DNA of 64,000 bases from Bacillota bacterium (GTDB lineage: Bacteria > Bacillota > Clostridia > Lachnospirales > Lachnospiraceae): assembly GCA_023436065.1 (NCBI GenBank), contig JAEZKU010000002.1:25651-89650 (forward strand). Reading direction: 5' to 3'. Below the pieces are notes generated by a model. The model saw only the letters and a program-made list of their open reading frames with translations. It was not told where the DNA came from and ran no database searches. This document shows positions 27,051-36,174 of the stretch, one piece after another (positions within the stretch are counted from its first letter, which is position 1; each line of letters opens with the position of its first letter). A program made the translations under genes and the position numbers.

Positions 27051-28877
27051 TTACGCTATGTCAACATATTTACCGGCCTGTGCTTTCCACATCGTTGCAT
27101 ACTTAGCCTGAAGCCGAAGCAATTCCTCATGCGTTCCTTCCTCGATGATCCTGCCCTGCTCCAACATGATGATACGATCCGCATTGCGGGTAGTGGAGAG
27201 ACGATGAGAGATAAAGATCACGGTACGATTGTCTACAGTCTGAAGCATTGCTTCATTCAGCTGATATTCCGCAATCGGATCCAGGGCACTGGAGGGTTCA
27301 TCAAGGATTACCAGCTGTGCATCCTTGTAGAAGGCTCTGGCAATGGCGAGCTTTTGGCTTTCTCCTCCGGATAAATCAACCCCATCTTCTTCAAATTCTG
27401 TAGTTAGCTCCGTTAACAGATCTTGTGGTAAGGTATCAAGCTTTTCTTTGAAGCCGCTGAATTCCAGTGCATTTCGTATATCCTTCTCCCTGCGGTTTAT
27501 CGTATCTGTGTCCGTATGATCCAATACCACGTTATAGCCGACGTTCGTGGCAAAGATCTTGAAATCCTGAAATATCGTACCGATCATTTCTCTGTACTCA
27601 TTAATATCATAATCCTTGATATTGATTCCGTTGTACAGGATCTCACCTTCGGAGGGATCATATAATCTCATAATAAGTTTAATCAGGGTGGTTTTGCCTG
27701 CTCCGTTATAACCGACCAGAGCGATCTTCTGGTTGGGCTTTATGGTCAGGCAGATGTCATGAAGGATGTAACCATCCTTCTCTGTGTAGCCAAAGGAAAC
27801 ATGCTTAAACTCCAAAGTCTTCGGCTTCTTGGGCATGGGAAGGTTTTTGGTACTGATAATCTTCTTCTCATAGTTTATGAAATTACGTATCTTCTCAATA
27901 TACAGACTGTTCTCTGAAATCTGTGGGAAGATGGAAGCCATCGTTCGCAAGCTGTGTTTCAGATGAGCTGAGGAATTCCACAGCACTACCACACTGCTGT
28001 AGGAAATCACGTGCTGTACAGCTGCTCTGAATACCAGGTAGATGATATAAATCACGTCACTGATGAAATCATTCGTAAGATAATTTGTGATAAAATGGAG
28101 CAAGGTTCTCTTAGCCGCATACTTTTTCTCAATCCCATAGATCTCCTGATTGGCCAAGTCAAATTCTTTTATCAAGCGGGGGCGTATGCTGGGATTAAGC
28201 CTGACCTCCTTCGCATACTCATTCAGATAGAACACTCTATGGATATATGATCTTTTTCTTTCCTTCGGGTTCTTCTCTATGCGATTATCGTAGTTCAACT
28301 TATTCAACAGCTGTGAGAAGAAAAATGTCATACCGAAGGAAGCCAGTACAAAGAGTACAGAGAGGGAATCTGTGGTGAGGAAGAAAACTCCGCTTGTAAT
28401 CATCGTAGTGATGGCACTGAAGAAGGTTTCCACAATCTGATGGGTTCTTGTAATCGATTTGTCCGCCTCGGAAAGAGATAACACAAATTCATTGTAATAA
28501 TCCGGGTTATCATAGCATTCCAGATCAAGCTCCTTAGCCCTTTCATACATAATTTCCTTAAGTCTCATCTGGATCTTCGGAAGACTTTTCTGCTTTACAT
28601 TGTTCGTGAATATCACGCCCAGAAGAAATGATATTGCCCAGGCAATCATTACGATGGAAAGGAACTGTACGACTGCTGTAAAAGGCTTATGGAACTCTAC
28701 TGCCTCCAGCACGTATTTAATTCCATAAATATGCTCCACAAATATCAGACATTGAGCCTGTATCGCCATAAATATCATAAAGAGCATAAAAAAGGGAGCA
28801 GTTTCAAATGAAATCCGTATGATAAACCAGTTATTGGAGAGAATGCGTTTTATCTTCTGTTTATTACCTTTTTCCAT
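27051..28877 (-). CDS. ABC exporter half-transporter (MDR/MsbA type), subunit B
   Basis: 608 residues: an N-terminal six-segment membrane domain (about 1-330) and a nucleotide-binding domain. Walker A is GYNGAGKTT, the signature is LSGGESQKLAIARA, Walker B is LVILDEPSSALDP and the H-loop is FISHRLS. All motifs are standard. It overlaps the start of its partner gene by one base (28877), a coupled pair transcribed leftward. Such pairs form heterodimers exporting drugs, lipids or peptides; the substrate is unknown. The block is bounded by tRNA-Gly fragments at 27001 and 30988. Confidence 0.92.
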   Translation of the reverse strand: MEKGNKQKIKRILSNNWFIIRISFETAPFFMLFMIFMAIQAQCLIFVEHIYGIKYVLEAVEFHKPFTAVVQFLSIVMIAWAISFLLGVIFTNNVKQKSLPKIQMRLKEIMYERAKELDLECYDNPDYYNEFVLSLSEADKSITRTHQIVETFFSAITTMITSGVFFLTTDSLSVLFVLASFGMTFFFSQLLNKLNYDNRIEKNPKERKRSYIHRVFYLNEYAKEVRLNPSIRPRLIKEFDLANQEIYGIEKKYAAKRTLLHFITNYLTNDFISDVIYIIYLVFRAAVQHVISYSSVVVLWNSSAHLKHSLRTMASIFPQISENSLYIEKIRNFINYEKKIISTKNLPMPKKPKTLEFKHVSFGYTEKDGYILHDICLTIKPNQKIALVGYNGAGKTTLIKLIMRLYDPSEGEILYNGINIKDYDINEYREMIGTIFQDFKIFATNVGYNVVLDHTDTDTINRREKDIRNALEFSGFKEKLDTLPQDLLTELTTEFEEDGVDLSGGESQKLAIARAFYKDAQLVILDEPSSALDPIAEYQLNEAMLQTVDNRTVIFISHRLSTTRNADRIIMLEQGRIIEEGTHEELLRLQAKYATMWKAQAGKYVDIA

Positions 28878-30706
28878 TACGCAATCACCTCCTGAAGGTC
28901 CTCTACGGCAAGATAATTCTTCGCCTGCTTGTGATACATGTCTGCATAGGAACCATTTAGCTCCATCAATTCCTGATGGGTTCCCCGTTCGATAATGGTC
29001 CCATGCTCCAGCATAAATACCATATCTGCGTTACGGACGGAGGACAGCCGGTGGGATATGAAAATTATCGTCTTATCGATACTGTCCTTCATGATACTGT
29101 CATATAGCTCATATTCCGCAATCGGATCGAGTGCACTTGAGGGTTCATCGAACACCTTGATGGGGACATTCTTAACGAAAGCCCTTGCCACAACTATCTT
29201 CTGGAACTCTCCACCTGAAAGAAGGATTCCCTCTTCGTCAAATTCCTTGGTCATGATAGTATCAAGCCCCTTCGGTAAGGTCTTGATCTTGTCGTATACG
29301 CCGGCCTTTGTCAGTGCGTCAACTACCGCAGCATCATCTTTTGCACTACACTCCCGCATCAAGACATTTTCCCTGATGGACAGTGCGAATATCTTATAAT
29401 CCTGAAAGGCCGCAGCGAACAGACTGCGATAGGCCCTTAGGTTGTATTCCTTTATATTGATGCCGTTTACCAGGATCTCACCCTCATCGGGGTCATATAA
29501 CCGAAACAGCAGCTTAATGATTGTTGTCTTCCCTGCGCCATTATGTCCTACTAAAGCCACGCGGGAATTACCCTCAATATAAAAGGAAAGATTGTTAATG
29601 ATCCGGCTCTCCGCCTTATAGCCAAAGCTGACATTGCGAAACTCGATGGAGGTAATCTCGTTCTCCGGCATTATCCCATCATAATCCTCTGGGAGCTTCT
29701 CCTCATATTCAAGAAAGGTCCTTAAATTCTCAACAAATAAGCCCTGTTTCATGCTCTCCATAAGACTCTCCGTAAACCCGATCAAAATCCAGGAGGCCGA
29801 CACCATAGTGCTGGAGAGTACAGCTAACTCAGCCAGATCCAAAGATCTTCCAACGATTGCACGATATGCCCCGTACATGAGTACACCTTCAAACATGACC
29901 GTAAAGGTAAGATAATTGCGGATCCAGGTTGGCACGTTAATCTTTAAGGCGTACTGATCAGCCATCTTATAGATTCCTTTCATGGCCTCCACATATTTAT
30001 TCTTGAGGATATGAAAGACCTTTGATAACCGAATTTCTTTGGAATAGTCCGCCAGATACATGACACGGTTCACATAGTCAAGTCTTCTCTTATAAGGTGC
30101 CATTGCCTTATCCCTCTCATATTCGGCTTTATGATATATGTAACCAAATAAGAAGTTTCCGACAATCGGAGATAGAATAAAAAGCACTACCGGCTTGTCA
30201 ATCATAAACATCGTAGCAAATACAACAATTGCCGCTATCCCTCCGGCGATAATACCAAAGAAGTTCTGAATGACCTGTATCAGCTTATCACTGGCACCAT
30301 CTACAGCCAGGGTATATCTGTTATAAAAGCTGCTGTCTTCAAAGCACCTAAGCTCCACATTGCCGGCTTTCTGATAAAGCTTCTGGTAAAGCTTCTGATA
30401 GATCGTCGCGCTGGCCATTGGAATATAGGCACCTTCTATAAATGAATGATAGAATGCGATTGCCATAAAGAAACCGCCTGATATGAGGATGAACCGTAGT
30501 ATATGAGAAAAGCTTTCTCCCTGTTGAATTGCTCCGACCAAATACCGGATAAAAAAGTAGCTATAGAATACCCAGGCGATATATTCAAACGCCTTTCCTA
30601 AAGCTGATTGCAGGACTGCCCCCTTTTTAATCCCCCACATTAGTCGGATTGAGTAAAAGATGTTATTGAGTGCTCTTGTCTTCTTCATTTTTGATTGCTG
30701 TTCCAT
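28877..30706 (-). CDS. ABC exporter half-transporter, subunit A
   Basis: 609 residues with the same architecture as the downstream subunit. Walker A is GHNGAGKTT, the signature is LSGGEFQKIVVARA, Walker B is IKVFDEPSSALDP and the H-loop is FISHRLS. The ribosome site AGGGGGAAG lies before the ATG at 30706. There is no peptidase or bacteriocin-leader domain. The two subunits share extended blocks (for example SSALDPIAEY) and are clearly paralogous. They form one accessory block. Confidence 0.92.
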   Translation of the reverse strand: MEQQSKMKKTRALNNIFYSIRLMWGIKKGAVLQSALGKAFEYIAWVFYSYFFIRYLVGAIQQGESFSHILRFILISGGFFMAIAFYHSFIEGAYIPMASATIYQKLYQKLYQKAGNVELRCFEDSSFYNRYTLAVDGASDKLIQVIQNFFGIIAGGIAAIVVFATMFMIDKPVVLFILSPIVGNFLFGYIYHKAEYERDKAMAPYKRRLDYVNRVMYLADYSKEIRLSKVFHILKNKYVEAMKGIYKMADQYALKINVPTWIRNYLTFTVMFEGVLMYGAYRAIVGRSLDLAELAVLSSTMVSASWILIGFTESLMESMKQGLFVENLRTFLEYEEKLPEDYDGIMPENEITSIEFRNVSFGYKAESRIINNLSFYIEGNSRVALVGHNGAGKTTIIKLLFRLYDPDEGEILVNGINIKEYNLRAYRSLFAAAFQDYKIFALSIRENVLMRECSAKDDAAVVDALTKAGVYDKIKTLPKGLDTIMTKEFDEEGILLSGGEFQKIVVARAFVKNVPIKVFDEPSSALDPIAEYELYDSIMKDSIDKTIIFISHRLSSVRNADMVFMLEHGTIIERGTHQELMELNGSYADMYHKQAKNYLAVEDLQEVIA

Positions 30707-31073
30707 AACTTCCCCCTATGTGAAGTAAACCAGCGCTATGGGCTGGATTCGTGTTGCGAATATGTGTAGTTGTAATCAGTTGACATATGCTAAATTATAC
30801 CATAAGTGGAAGGGGGATGTAAATTAATACCTGTTATCGAGTTTGATTATAATCGAATATGAGAATTTACTGGAACCCCCGAAATTCATTGGCTAATCGA
30901 AATAGGGGCGTACAGTACTACGTAATCTATATTTATGAACCTTGCCTGCCATGAAATCAGTTTTAAGCAGGCTTGTTCAAGTTCTCTGCGGATAACGGAA
31001 TCGAATACGTAAGTAAATAAGCGTCGTTTGCTCGCCTTATTGTGACAGGTATAAGAAGCTTGTTTTGAATTTT
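30707..31073. other. Non-coding gap with hairpin and tRNA-Gly fragment
   Basis: No protein-coding frame is supported. It holds a hairpin with arms GCCTGC/GCAGGC and GAAC/GTTC (30937-30978), the tRNA-Gly fragment copy 2 (30988-31005), and a short stem AATAAG/CTTATT at about 31015-31041 that resembles the larger hairpin repeats further right. Confidence 0.6.
30988..31005. repeat. tRNA-Gly 3'-end fragment, copy 2
   Basis: GCGGATAACGG-AATCGAA matches the tRNA-Gly end, including the start of the T-arm, with one base deleted. It lies between the ABC exporter block and the haem-response block. Confidence 0.6.
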
Positions 31074-31093
31074 GGTCATATTCAGGTCACATT
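31074..31093 (+). promoter_or_regulatory. HssR-type direct repeat before hrtB
   Basis: GGTCATATT CA GGTCACATT is a 9-mer direct repeat with 2-base spacing. It closely resembles the known HssR site (GTTCATATT N2 GTTCATATT) in Staphylococcus and Bacillus hrtAB promoters. It lies 104 bases upstream of the ATG. Confidence 0.6.
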
Positions 31094-31196
31094 GATGATT
31101 TATTTTAGATAAATCGATGATGATTGCAGCTGTAATGATAAATAAATTTACTGTAACAATAGGAAAATGATAAAGATAGAAGGAAAGAGGTAAATT

Positions 31197-32288
31197 ATGA
31201 AATTAGCATGGAAAGAAATAAGGCATAGTAAAACAAAATATATATTAATTGAAAGCATATTGGTTTTGATGATCTTTATGGTGGTATTTCTATCAGGGCT
31301 GGCAAATGGATTGGGCGATGCCATTAGTGCATCAATTGATAAGACGGATGCGGAGTACTTCGTAATTAGTACAGATGCAGAGAAATTAATTTCCACTTCC
31401 AATATAGAAAAGGAAGCCCTAGAGCAAGTAGCCGCTCAAACTAAGGACAATGTAACAAGTCTGAATATCAAAAGATCAAATGTAAATTCATTTGATAATG
31501 AGAAAAAATTAGATATAACCTACTTCTCTATTGATCCGAATAGCTTCTTATCTCCTAAGATTTCGGAAGGGGAAGTATTATCAAAGTCTAAGGCACAAAA
31601 TCCGGTTGTACTGGATGATTCTTTTAAAGAACAAATGGTAGCCGTTGGAGATGTAGTAGAGGATTCTGTAACAGGCATTCAATTAACCGTAGTGGGATTT
31701 ACAGAGGATGAACTTTATGGACACTCACCGGTAGGGTTTATTGGAACAGATACATTTACAGCACTAAATCAAGAGATAAATCCGGCTTATATAGAGAAGT
31801 TTAATGCAATTGCAGTACAGGGTTCAGACATTGAGAATATTAATGTGAAAGGACTAGAAGTTGTTGATAAAGCAACCATTATTAATAATCTTCCCGGATA
31901 TGCTGCAGAGCAGTTGACAATAAAAATGATCCTCTGGGTTCTGGTTATCATCTCAGCAGCAGTATTAGGTGTATTTTTCTATGTATTAACAATACAGAAA
32001 CAAAAACAGTTTGGCGTACTTAAAGCAATAGGAATGAAGATGTCAGAACTTACAAGCTACATTATGAATCAGGTTCTAATTCTTTCTCTCATTGGGGTAA
32101 CAATCGGTAACCTCATAGCGATTGGTATGGCCTCAATGCTCCCAAGTAGTATGCCCTTCTTTCTTAAAACACCGATGGTAATTATCATATCTGTTGTATT
32201 TATAGCGATATCGTTATTTACCAGTTTAGTATCTGTTCGAAAAGTTGCAAAAGTTGATCCAATGGTTATAATAGGAGGTAATGAATAA
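31197..32288 (+). CDS. hrtB: HrtB-like ABC permease (haem/metabolite exporter)
   Basis: 363 residues. One N-terminal membrane segment (about 16-38) precedes an extracellular domain of about 190 residues (40-235). Three more segments follow, the FtsX/MacB four-segment pattern. It ends VAKVDPMVIIGGNE, as usual for FtsX-like permeases. It overlaps the ATPase gene by one base and is the first gene of a four-gene unit with a response regulator and sensor kinase. The cassette order and the direct repeat at 31074 fit hrtBA with hssRS, which relieves haem toxicity. Confidence 0.78.
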   Translation: MKLAWKEIRHSKTKYILIESILVLMIFMVVFLSGLANGLGDAISASIDKTDAEYFVISTDAEKLISTSNIEKEALEQVAAQTKDNVTSLNIKRSNVNSFDNEKKLDITYFSIDPNSFLSPKISEGEVLSKSKAQNPVVLDDSFKEQMVAVGDVVEDSVTGIQLTVVGFTEDELYGHSPVGFIGTDTFTALNQEINPAYIEKFNAIAVQGSDIENINVKGLEVVDKATIINNLPGYAAEQLTIKMILWVLVIISAAVLGVFFYVLTIQKQKQFGVLKAIGMKMSELTSYIMNQVLILSLIGVTIGNLIAIGMASMLPSSMPFFLKTPMVIIISVVFIAISLFTSLVSVRKVAKVDPMVIIGGNE

Positions 32289-32977
32289 TGAATAATGTAT
32301 ATGCATTGCAGTTAAATAATATATCAAAGTCATATCAGGATGGTGACCAAGAAAATGACATCCTTAAGGATATCTCTCTGGAGGTAAAGCCTGGTGAGTT
32401 TATCGCAATTATCGGACCCTCCGGCTCTGGTAAAAGTACCTTTTTATCCATTTCAGGTGCCTTACTTTCACCGACAGATGGTAGTGTTACAGTAGGTGGA
32501 TCTAAAATCCAGAAGAAACATAATAAGAAGCTGGTTAAAATTCGTAGAGAAAAGATTGGATTTATATTTCAGAGCCATCACTTACTTCCCTTTTTAACGG
32601 CAAAAGAGCAGCTAACCTTTGTTCAAAATATGAATAAAAAGAGTGACAATCCGGATTTGAATGCAGACGACATGCTGGCGGATCTTGGACTCTCAGGATG
32701 TGCAAATAAATATCCGGCAAAGATGTCTGGCGGAGAAAAACAACGTGTAGCCATTGCAAGAGCATTTATGAACAATCCGGATATTATTCTAGCTGATGAG
32801 CCGACAGCTAGCTTGGATGGAGTTAGGGGCAGACAGGTAGTGGAATTAATTAAGAAGGAAGTTAAGAAGCATAATAAGGCAGCCGTTATGGTAACGCATG
32901 ATGAAAGAGTATTGGACTTGGTTGATGTGGTATATCGATTAGAAAATTCTCAGCTAAAGAAGGTTGTGAATCAATAG
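32288..32977 (+). CDS. hrtA: HrtA-like ABC ATPase (LolD/MacB class)
   Basis: 229 residues. Walker A is GPSGSGKST, the signature is MSGGEKQRVAIARA, Walker B is IILADEPTASLDG and the H-loop is MVTHDE. It belongs to the class of ATPases that pair with MacB/FtsX-like permeases. Its start lies inside the hrtB stop codon, with AGGAGG before it. It powers the export permease encoded just upstream. Confidence 0.85.
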   Translation: MNNVYALQLNNISKSYQDGDQENDILKDISLEVKPGEFIAIIGPSGSGKSTFLSISGALLSPTDGSVTVGGSKIQKKHNKKLVKIRREKIGFIFQSHHLLPFLTAKEQLTFVQNMNKKSDNPDLNADDMLADLGLSGCANKYPAKMSGGEKQRVAIARAFMNNPDIILADEPTASLDGVRGRQVVELIKKEVKKHNKAAVMVTHDERVLDLVDVVYRLENSQLKKVVNQ

Positions 32978-32997
32978 TTAGAAAGTAGGTGAATCGC

Positions 32998-33681
32998 ATG
33001 TTCTCCATTCTCGTTGTAGAAGATGATGAGACATTAAATAAGATGATATGCGCTAAATTAAAGCAGGAGTCATACCGTGTTTTTTCGGCATATGATGGAG
33101 AGCAGGCGTTAGACTTACTGGATAAGGAGCATATTGATCTGATTATAAGCGATATCATGATGCCAAAGATGGACGGATATCAGTTAACCAAGGAACTTCG
33201 AGATGCAGCCTATACGATTCCAATCCTAATGATTACAGCAAAGAACAGCCTTGAGGATATGGAGAAAGGATTTCGTGCTGGAACCGATGATTATATGATT
33301 AAGCCGATCAGCTTGAGAGAAATGGTACTCCGAGTAAAGGCCTTGCTAAGAAGAGCACAAATAGCAAATGAGAGAAAGTTAGTCATTGGTGATACTTTTC
33401 TCGATTATAATGCCCTGACAGTCAAGATCAATGAGGAACTATTTGAAATGCCACCCAAGGAATTTTATCTACTTTTTAAGCTTCTAAGCAATCCGAATAA
33501 GATATTTACACGACAAGAGTTAATGGATGAGATATGGGGGATGGATACGGATGTGGACGATCGTACCATCGATTCTCATATCAAGAAGCTCCGTAGAAAA
33601 TTTGAAGATTGTGTTGATTTTGAAATAGTGACTATTCGTGGGTTAGGATATAAATCTAAACTATCGGGAAAGGATTTGTAA
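32998..33681 (+). CDS. hssR: HssR-like response regulator (OmpR family)
   Basis: About 227 residues from ATG 32998 (AGGTGA five bases upstream; GTG 32989 is the alternative). The receiver has E7-D8-D9, the phospho-acceptor Asp in ISDIMMPKMDG, Thr in MITAKN and Lys in MIKPIS. The winged helix has MPPKEFYLLFKLL, WGMDTDVDDRTIDSHIKKLRRKF and IRGLGY. It is encoded right after the exporter it should control. Confidence 0.78.
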   Translation: MFSILVVEDDETLNKMICAKLKQESYRVFSAYDGEQALDLLDKEHIDLIISDIMMPKMDGYQLTKELRDAAYTIPILMITAKNSLEDMEKGFRAGTDDYMIKPISLREMVLRVKALLRRAQIANERKLVIGDTFLDYNALTVKINEELFEMPPKEFYLLFKLLSNPNKIFTRQELMDEIWGMDTDVDDRTIDSHIKKLRRKFEDCVDFEIVTIRGLGYKSKLSGKDL

Positions 33682-33686
33682 ATCCT

Positions 33687-34766
33687 ATGACAAAGACTAT
33701 AAAACGAAAGTATAAGATATCCCTACGGTCTAAACTTGCCTTGGCATCTATAATTATACTCTGCGCATCCTGCCTAATTGCTTACTTTATTGTATTTATG
33801 GGGTTCTCTTATCTCTATGATGGTCCCACTACAAGTACGGTTGTATTACTCATGTGTCTTACTACTTGTGCCATAACCATGATTATAGGTGGTGTTGCGC
33901 TATGGCATTCAGCTTCCTATGTAACAAATCCTATTACCAAAATAAGCGATGGGATGCAAAAAGTGGCAGATGGAGACTTTTTTGTTCAACTATCAATTAG
34001 TGATACACACAGAAAGAAACAGAGAGATGGAAATGATGATGAAATTTTTGTTATGGCAGATAACTTTAATAAAATGACACGGGAATTAAATGGCATGGAT
34101 TACATGAGAAAGGATTTTATGAGTAATGTAGCCCATGAAATCAAGACACCGGTAGCTGCAATTACTGGATTTTCTGAGATGCTAATGGATGGTGGTCTTA
34201 GTGAAGAGGAACAGGTAGAATATCTTACTTATATTTATCAAGAAGCCCAGAGACTCTCACGTATCAATGAAAATATGCTTCAAATGTCTAGACTTGATCA
34301 TCAGAATATCGTGGATCTGACCAAAGAGGTAAAAGTAGATGAGCAGATTCGACATTGTATTATTCTCTTAGGAGAAAAGTGGTTTGATAGGGAGATACAA
34401 TATGATCTTGATTTGGAGAAATGTAGTATTGTAAGTAATTATGACTTGCTCTTGCAGCTATGGACGAACCTAATTGATAATGCGATTAAGTATTCCAAGA
34501 AAGAGTGCATCATTGGAATTACAACAAAGATAGTAGATAATTTTTTGATATTTATCATCAGAGATGAAGGTGTTGGAATATCAGAAGATAAGTTAAATAG
34601 AATTTATGATAGATTCTATCAATGTGATGAGTCGCACAAAAAGCAAGGAAGTGGATTGGGACTTTCCATCGTAAAGAGAATTATTGAACTTCTGAATGGT
34701 TCAATTGCTTGTGAAAGTGAGTTGGGGAAAGGAACTACATTTACTGTGAGGCTACCTATTTCATAA
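33687..34766 (+). CDS. hssS: HssS-like sensor histidine kinase
   Basis: 359 residues. There are two membrane segments (about 16-36 and 45-67) with only a short extracellular loop (about 8 residues), then HAMP (about 68-120). The H box is VAHEIKTPVAA (about 148), followed by the N box LIDNAIKYSK, the G1 box DEGVGI, the F box IYDRFYQCD and the G2 box GSGLGLSIVKRII. S. aureus HssS has a much larger extracytoplasmic sensor domain, so direct haem sensing by an external domain is unlikely and the hssS name is less certain than the cassette call. It is the last gene of the unit. Confidence 0.65.
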   Translation: MTKTIKRKYKISLRSKLALASIIILCASCLIAYFIVFMGFSYLYDGPTTSTVVLLMCLTTCAITMIIGGVALWHSASYVTNPITKISDGMQKVADGDFFVQLSISDTHRKKQRDGNDDEIFVMADNFNKMTRELNGMDYMRKDFMSNVAHEIKTPVAAITGFSEMLMDGGLSEEEQVEYLTYIYQEAQRLSRINENMLQMSRLDHQNIVDLTKEVKVDEQIRHCIILLGEKWFDREIQYDLDLEKCSIVSNYDLLLQLWTNLIDNAIKYSKKECIIGITTKIVDNFLIFIIRDEGVGISEDKLNRIYDRFYQCDESHKKQGSGLGLSIVKRIIELLNGSIACESELGKGTTFTVRLPIS

Positions 34767-34839
34767 GCGGGATAAAGATATTTTAAGTAGATATATTAAG
34801 GTTTCAATGAAGAGTTATTCATAAAGAAGCTATATAACG

Positions 34840-34863
34840 GTGATTCCGAATACTCGGAATCAC
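34840..34863. repeat. Variable hairpin before hairpin repeat copy 1
   Basis: GTGATTCCGA and TCGGAATCAC with a four-base loop form a perfect stem. Each copy of the hairpin repeat has such a partner stem of unrelated sequence in front of it. Confidence 0.6.
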
Positions 34864-34865
34864 GT

Positions 34866-34913
34866 AGGAGGAATAAAAGATGCTCACCAGCGGGTTCGCA
34901 TTTTATTCTTCCT
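34866..34913. repeat. GAATAAAA hairpin repeat, copy 1
   Basis: The arms are AGGAATAAAA and TTTTATTCTTCCT. A small inner hairpin, ACC AGC GGGT, lies in the loop. The same fold, with different paired bases, is found at 39928 and 40077. Confidence 0.65.
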
Positions 34914-34934
34914 GACTCACTTTTATAATTACAA

Positions 34935-34979
34935 AATAAGGTTATGTCATCAAAATCGGTGCCATAACCTTATTTTTTA
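34935..34979. terminator. Bidirectional terminator before tRNA-Gly fragment 3
   Basis: AATAAGGTTATG pairs with CATAACCTTATT and is followed by TTTTTAG on the right and an AT-rich tail on the left. It would end the hssS-like transcript and any leftward transcript. Confidence 0.7.
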
Positions 34980-34980
34980 G

Positions 34981-34998
34981 TTAAGCGGATAACGGGAA
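34981..34998. repeat. tRNA-Gly 3'-end fragment, copy 3
   Basis: TTAAGCGGATAACGGGAA is identical to the tRNA-Gly end for about 16 bases. It marks the left edge of the reverse-transcriptase block. Confidence 0.65.
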
Positions 34999-35598
34999 AG
35001 GAATACATTAGAGAACATGGGAAGGCCTTATCTAATGATTGTCAGATGATAAGGACATGGTAGTCAGGAGACAGTTTGATGTTAGGGAAATAATTGATTA
35101 AGAAGAATAGGCGACGATTGGTAGACAACTAGAGACATTACATAAAATAAAAAGACGTTAAATGAAAGCTTAATGGAGCAACTGTTAACAAATTTATATT
35201 TCATTTTGTCGATATATGTGGTAAAATATGGATAATAACTTAATTTAGAAAAGAAGTTTCAGGGTGTAGAAGAATGGTCTGATAGGATAAGAGAATATGG
35301 TAAAAGTAAAGGAGTTATTGTAGAGCATTATATTATTTGCTCTAGACTAAGAGAGACGATAGAGGGTACGTCAGTTGCAAAAGCAGGTGCGCTTGAAAAA
35401 TATATGCTAGTTTATTTTATTATAACAAATGTGGAGTAGCACAATGGCCAGTGCAGGGGGTATATTGCACAAATAAGAAATAGTTTATGTTTAGAATTGA
35501 ATCATGAGTATTGGATATCAATGATCAAGTTGTGAATGTGTATTTTCAACCAGAAAAAATCAAAATTATTTGATATACTAAGAAAGGAATGTAAAATT

Positions 35599-36171
35599 AT
35601 GATAAATGATGCGGAAAGTGTAGACATTGAAAGAAGATCAAATGTCGATTACTATAAAGATCTGCTCAAATCTTATATTCTGGGCAGCGATACTCTACCA
35701 CAAATACCAGAAACAGAAATGGAACGATATATTGCAGTGTTTTCATTATATCTACGGCATTCCAATGAAGCATATAAATACAATCTCCCTTATTTAGGAA
35801 ATCAACACAAGAGCTTTGTAGCTTTTTTGACATCTGCTCCTGGAAAAGCAGAAAAATTGCTTAATATTATTAAGAGCATTAATAAATCTGAAGCTGTTAG
35901 AAAGTTAATAGATAACAACGCTAAATTTAAAGAAGAATTAAGCGTATCATTAAATGATTTTTTATCAGCTGACTTGTCTGAAAATATTGATTTTCATAGG
36001 TCATTTTCTCTTTCAGGTGCAACTCGCAGAAAAGAAGAAGACTTGATTACTATAGAGTACAAGCAACAAGTTAGAGTTGTAAAATTATCAAATTCAAAGA
36101 AGTCAGACCTTGAAAAAATCACATCTGCAGTTGAAAAAATTCTTAGCAATAGTTTAAAAGGTGGGGGGTAA
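35599..36171 (+). CDS. Unknown small protein upstream of the RT gene
   Basis: About 190 residues from ATG 35599 (AAAGGAATG upstream); an earlier start at 35536 is less likely. No known domain was recognised. It is mostly alpha-helical by composition, very rich in Lys, Asn and Ser, with a segment LSLYLRHSNEAYKYNLPYLG near the middle and no membrane segment. It ends in KGGG and stops 3 bases before the start of the large reverse-transcriptase gene, so the two are translated together. It may be a partner, regulator or toxin/antitoxin-like subunit of the RT protein. Confidence 0.6.
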   Translation: MINDAESVDIERRSNVDYYKDLLKSYILGSDTLPQIPETEMERYIAVFSLYLRHSNEAYKYNLPYLGNQHKSFVAFLTSAPGKAEKLLNIIKSINKSEAVRKLIDNNAKFKEELSVSLNDFLSADLSENIDFHRSFSLSGATRRKEEDLITIEYKQQVRVVKLSNSKKSDLEKITSAVEKILSNSLKGGG

Positions 36172-36174
36172 ATA

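Larger units (their letters stand above)
34767..35598. other. Non-coding stretch between hssS-like gene and RT block
   Basis: About 830 bases with no convincing gene. From left to right it holds a hairpin 34840-34863, the hairpin repeat at 34866-34913, a bidirectional terminator 34935-34979 and the tRNA-Gly fragment at 34981. A stem at 35026-35054 (CCTTATCT/AGATGATAAGG) follows. An open frame at about 35246-35438 has no start codon and reads like a remnant (EEWSDRIREYGKSKG then ICSRLRET). The part from about 35000 to 35500 could hold a non-coding RNA for the reverse transcriptase. Confidence 0.5.

Noticed and set aside
35246..35438. A coding gene before the RT operon
   Set aside because: The frame is open for about 64 codons but has no ATG, GTG or TTG with a ribosome site at its beginning, so it is at best a remnant.
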